A DNA stretch of 64,000 nucleotides. Origin: CBFHTC01 sp965658815. GTDB lineage: Bacteria > Pseudomonadota > Alphaproteobacteria > Rickettsiales > Rickettsiaceae. Below are positions 63,224 through 64,000 of the stretch, one piece after another. The stretch spans positions 1 to 64,000 of the forward strand of contig CBFHTC010000003.1 of the NCBI GenBank assembly GCA_965658815.1, given 5' to 3'. Below the pieces are notes generated by a model, which had not been told where the DNA came from, did not search any database, and worked only from the letters and a program-made list of their open reading frames with translations. The first letter of the stretch is position 1, and each line of letters starts with the position of its first letter. Made by a program: the position numbers and the translations under genes.

Positions 63224-63661
63224 TTATGCAAATTTTTTAATATATATCTCTTCAAAGTTAGTATTTGGCATAGCAGGTCTACCTATTATACTTGATTGAA
63301 TTAAATAACCTATTCTTTCATTAATAAAAGGAGTTAACATAGTAGGGCATTGAATATTAAGTATTTTTTCTAAAGTGTTTTCATCAAACCCTGTAGTCAT
63401 AAATTCTCCTACCATATCTAAGTTAATAGTAAAAATCTTCTTTAGTCCAGCAGATAAGATGAAATTTACAGATACTGTGACTTGATGAATATCTTTCTCT
63501 ATTTTTTTTACATCAACATTGGTACTAGTGTTAGGAGTAACTGGATCTTTAATAGATCTAATATCAAGTGAAGATTCGACATGATTGTCAAAGGTACAAC
63601 GAGCAACGTACTGAGCCACTAGGCCCAATTGTTGAGCTGAAGCGTTATTTGGTGTAGACAT
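63224..63661 (-). CDS. secB: Protein-export chaperone SecB
   Basis: SecB keeps preproteins unfolded and delivers them to SecA. Homology runs from QLGLVAQYVARCTFDNH (family: Y-x-K-D-x-S-F-E-x-P) through NVDVKKIEKDIHQVTVSVNF and INLDMVGEFMTTGFDENTLEKILNIQCPTMLTPFINERI, with the conserved I-x-C-P-x-x-L-x-P-x-x-R-x-x-I pattern, to PNTNFEEIYIKKF. 145 aa, normal. Transcribed with rho. Confidence 0.92.
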   Translation of the reverse strand: MSTPNNASAQQLGLVAQYVARCTFDNHVESSLDIRSIKDPVTPNTSTNVDVKKIEKDIHQVTVSVNFILSAGLKKIFTINLDMVGEFMTTGFDENTLEKILNIQCPTMLTPFINERIGYLIQSSIIGRPAMPNTNFEEIYIKKFA

Positions 63662-63685
63662 AATATTATATTTAGTTTATTTTAT

Positions 63686-63757
63686 TGACCCCAACGGGAA
63701 TCGAACCCATGTTTTCACCGTGAAAGGGTGATGTCCTAACCGCTAGACGATGGGGCC
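63686..63757 (-). tRNA. tRNA-Glu (anticodon TTC)
   Basis: On the minus strand the cloverleaf has acceptor GGCCCCA with TGGGGTC, a D arm TCTAGCGGTTAGGA, the anticodon loop CTTTCAC giving anticodon TTC, and T arm ATGGG-TTCGATT-CCCGT. The discriminator is A. CCA is not encoded. Confidence 0.96.
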
Positions 63758-63849
63758 TAACGAGATAGTTATATCATACAAAAATTTATAAATCAAGAGA
63801 TAAGTTATATTTTTTATTATATTTTTATTATAAATAATGTTGAAAAATG

Positions 63850-64000
63850 ATGAAGACTATATTATCATATAAAAAACATAAACAAATATTGAAAAAAAGA
63901 TACGTAAAAAAAAATGATAACCTCATCAATAGAGAGATTCAATCCGAGTATGTGATTATTATTGACGAAAATAATGCTAAAGAAAAAATGTCGACATTTA
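63850..64000 (+). CDS. infC: Translation initiation factor IF-3, N-terminal part (runs off window)
   Basis: The frame from 63850 stays open to the window end. After a basic leader it reads NDNLINREIQSEYVIIIDE and KEKMSTF, matching the start of IF-3 (N-x-x-I-x-x-x-x-V-R-V-I-D-x-x-G-x-x-x-G-V-M-S-T). IF-3 binds the 30S subunit and proofreads start codons. The start is uncertain because infC often uses rare start codons; ATG 63850 gives an extension of about 20 basic residues. Only 50 codons are visible. Confidence 0.75.
   Translation, partial: MKTILSYKKHKQILKKRYVKKNDNLINREIQSEYVIIIDENNAKEKMSTF

Overview
The window is a very AT-rich, gene-dense bacterial chromosome segment. It most resembles a reduced, intracellular alphaproteobacterium of the Rickettsiales type. 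Supporting signs are a CarD-type regulator, a CtrA-like regulator, HflK/HflC, a short RNase D, a DAACS symporter, an EamA transporter, many single-membrane-segment orphan proteins, and gene transfer agent (GTA) structural genes. The genus cannot be told from this sequence. Only housekeeping and accessory genes were seen; there are no insertion sequences, integrases or CRISPR arrays.

Layout. 1-1390: 3' part of 23S rRNA, then 5S. 1.4-13 kb: mutS, rsmE, rpmG-rpsP, carD, gyrA, dnaN, an HU-family gene, rplY-der and a PhoB-like regulator with a ruined receiver. 13.1-14.4 kb: the RNase P RNA gene (rnpB, minus strand, with its own promoter) and a repeat-protein gene broken by an assembly gap. 14.4-25.5 kb: an RNase III-like pseudoenzyme, hflCK, an EamA transporter, pepA, recF, metG, prfA, rplI and a GST. 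25.5-38 kb: rpsG, dnaK, tRNA-Arg, frr, dnaQ, rnd, dprA, topA, trpS, a CtrA-like regulator, rpsO and tatD. 38-49 kb: a 595-aa protein with a C-terminal membrane segment, an alpha/beta hydrolase, atpH-atpA, a polytopic membrane protein possibly VirB6-like, ettA, a DAACS symporter and a DsbA-fold protein without CXXC. 49.1-58.8 kb: a scrambled GTA-like region around thrS. 59-64 kb: rplK-rplA-rplJ-rplL, a repeat array with a second assembly gap, tRNA-Pro, a decayed gene, rho, secB, tRNA-Glu and the start of infC.

Four themes stand out. (1) GTA-like genes lie in three blocks of alternating strand: g5-g6, then (g8?)-g12-g13, then g15-orf-holin. The capsid protein is already the size of the mature GTA capsid. 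(2) Short tandem duplications are frequent. Some lie in frame inside proteins (decapeptide and hexapeptide units), and some copy the 3' ends of genes into the downstream spacer (rpsG, rnd). Both N-gaps sit inside such arrays. (3) Several proteins keep a recognisable fold but have lost catalytic or phosphorylation residues: two response regulators, an RNase III-like protein and a DsbA-like protein. (4) RNase P RNA appears to lack the GGU loop that binds tRNA CCA, and none of the three tRNA genes encodes CCA.

Promoters fit a sigma70 consensus (TTGAnn, 16-17 bp, TATnnT) closely and are listed where they are clear. Clear intrinsic terminators were not found. All identifications rest on reading motifs by eye; no database search was run.
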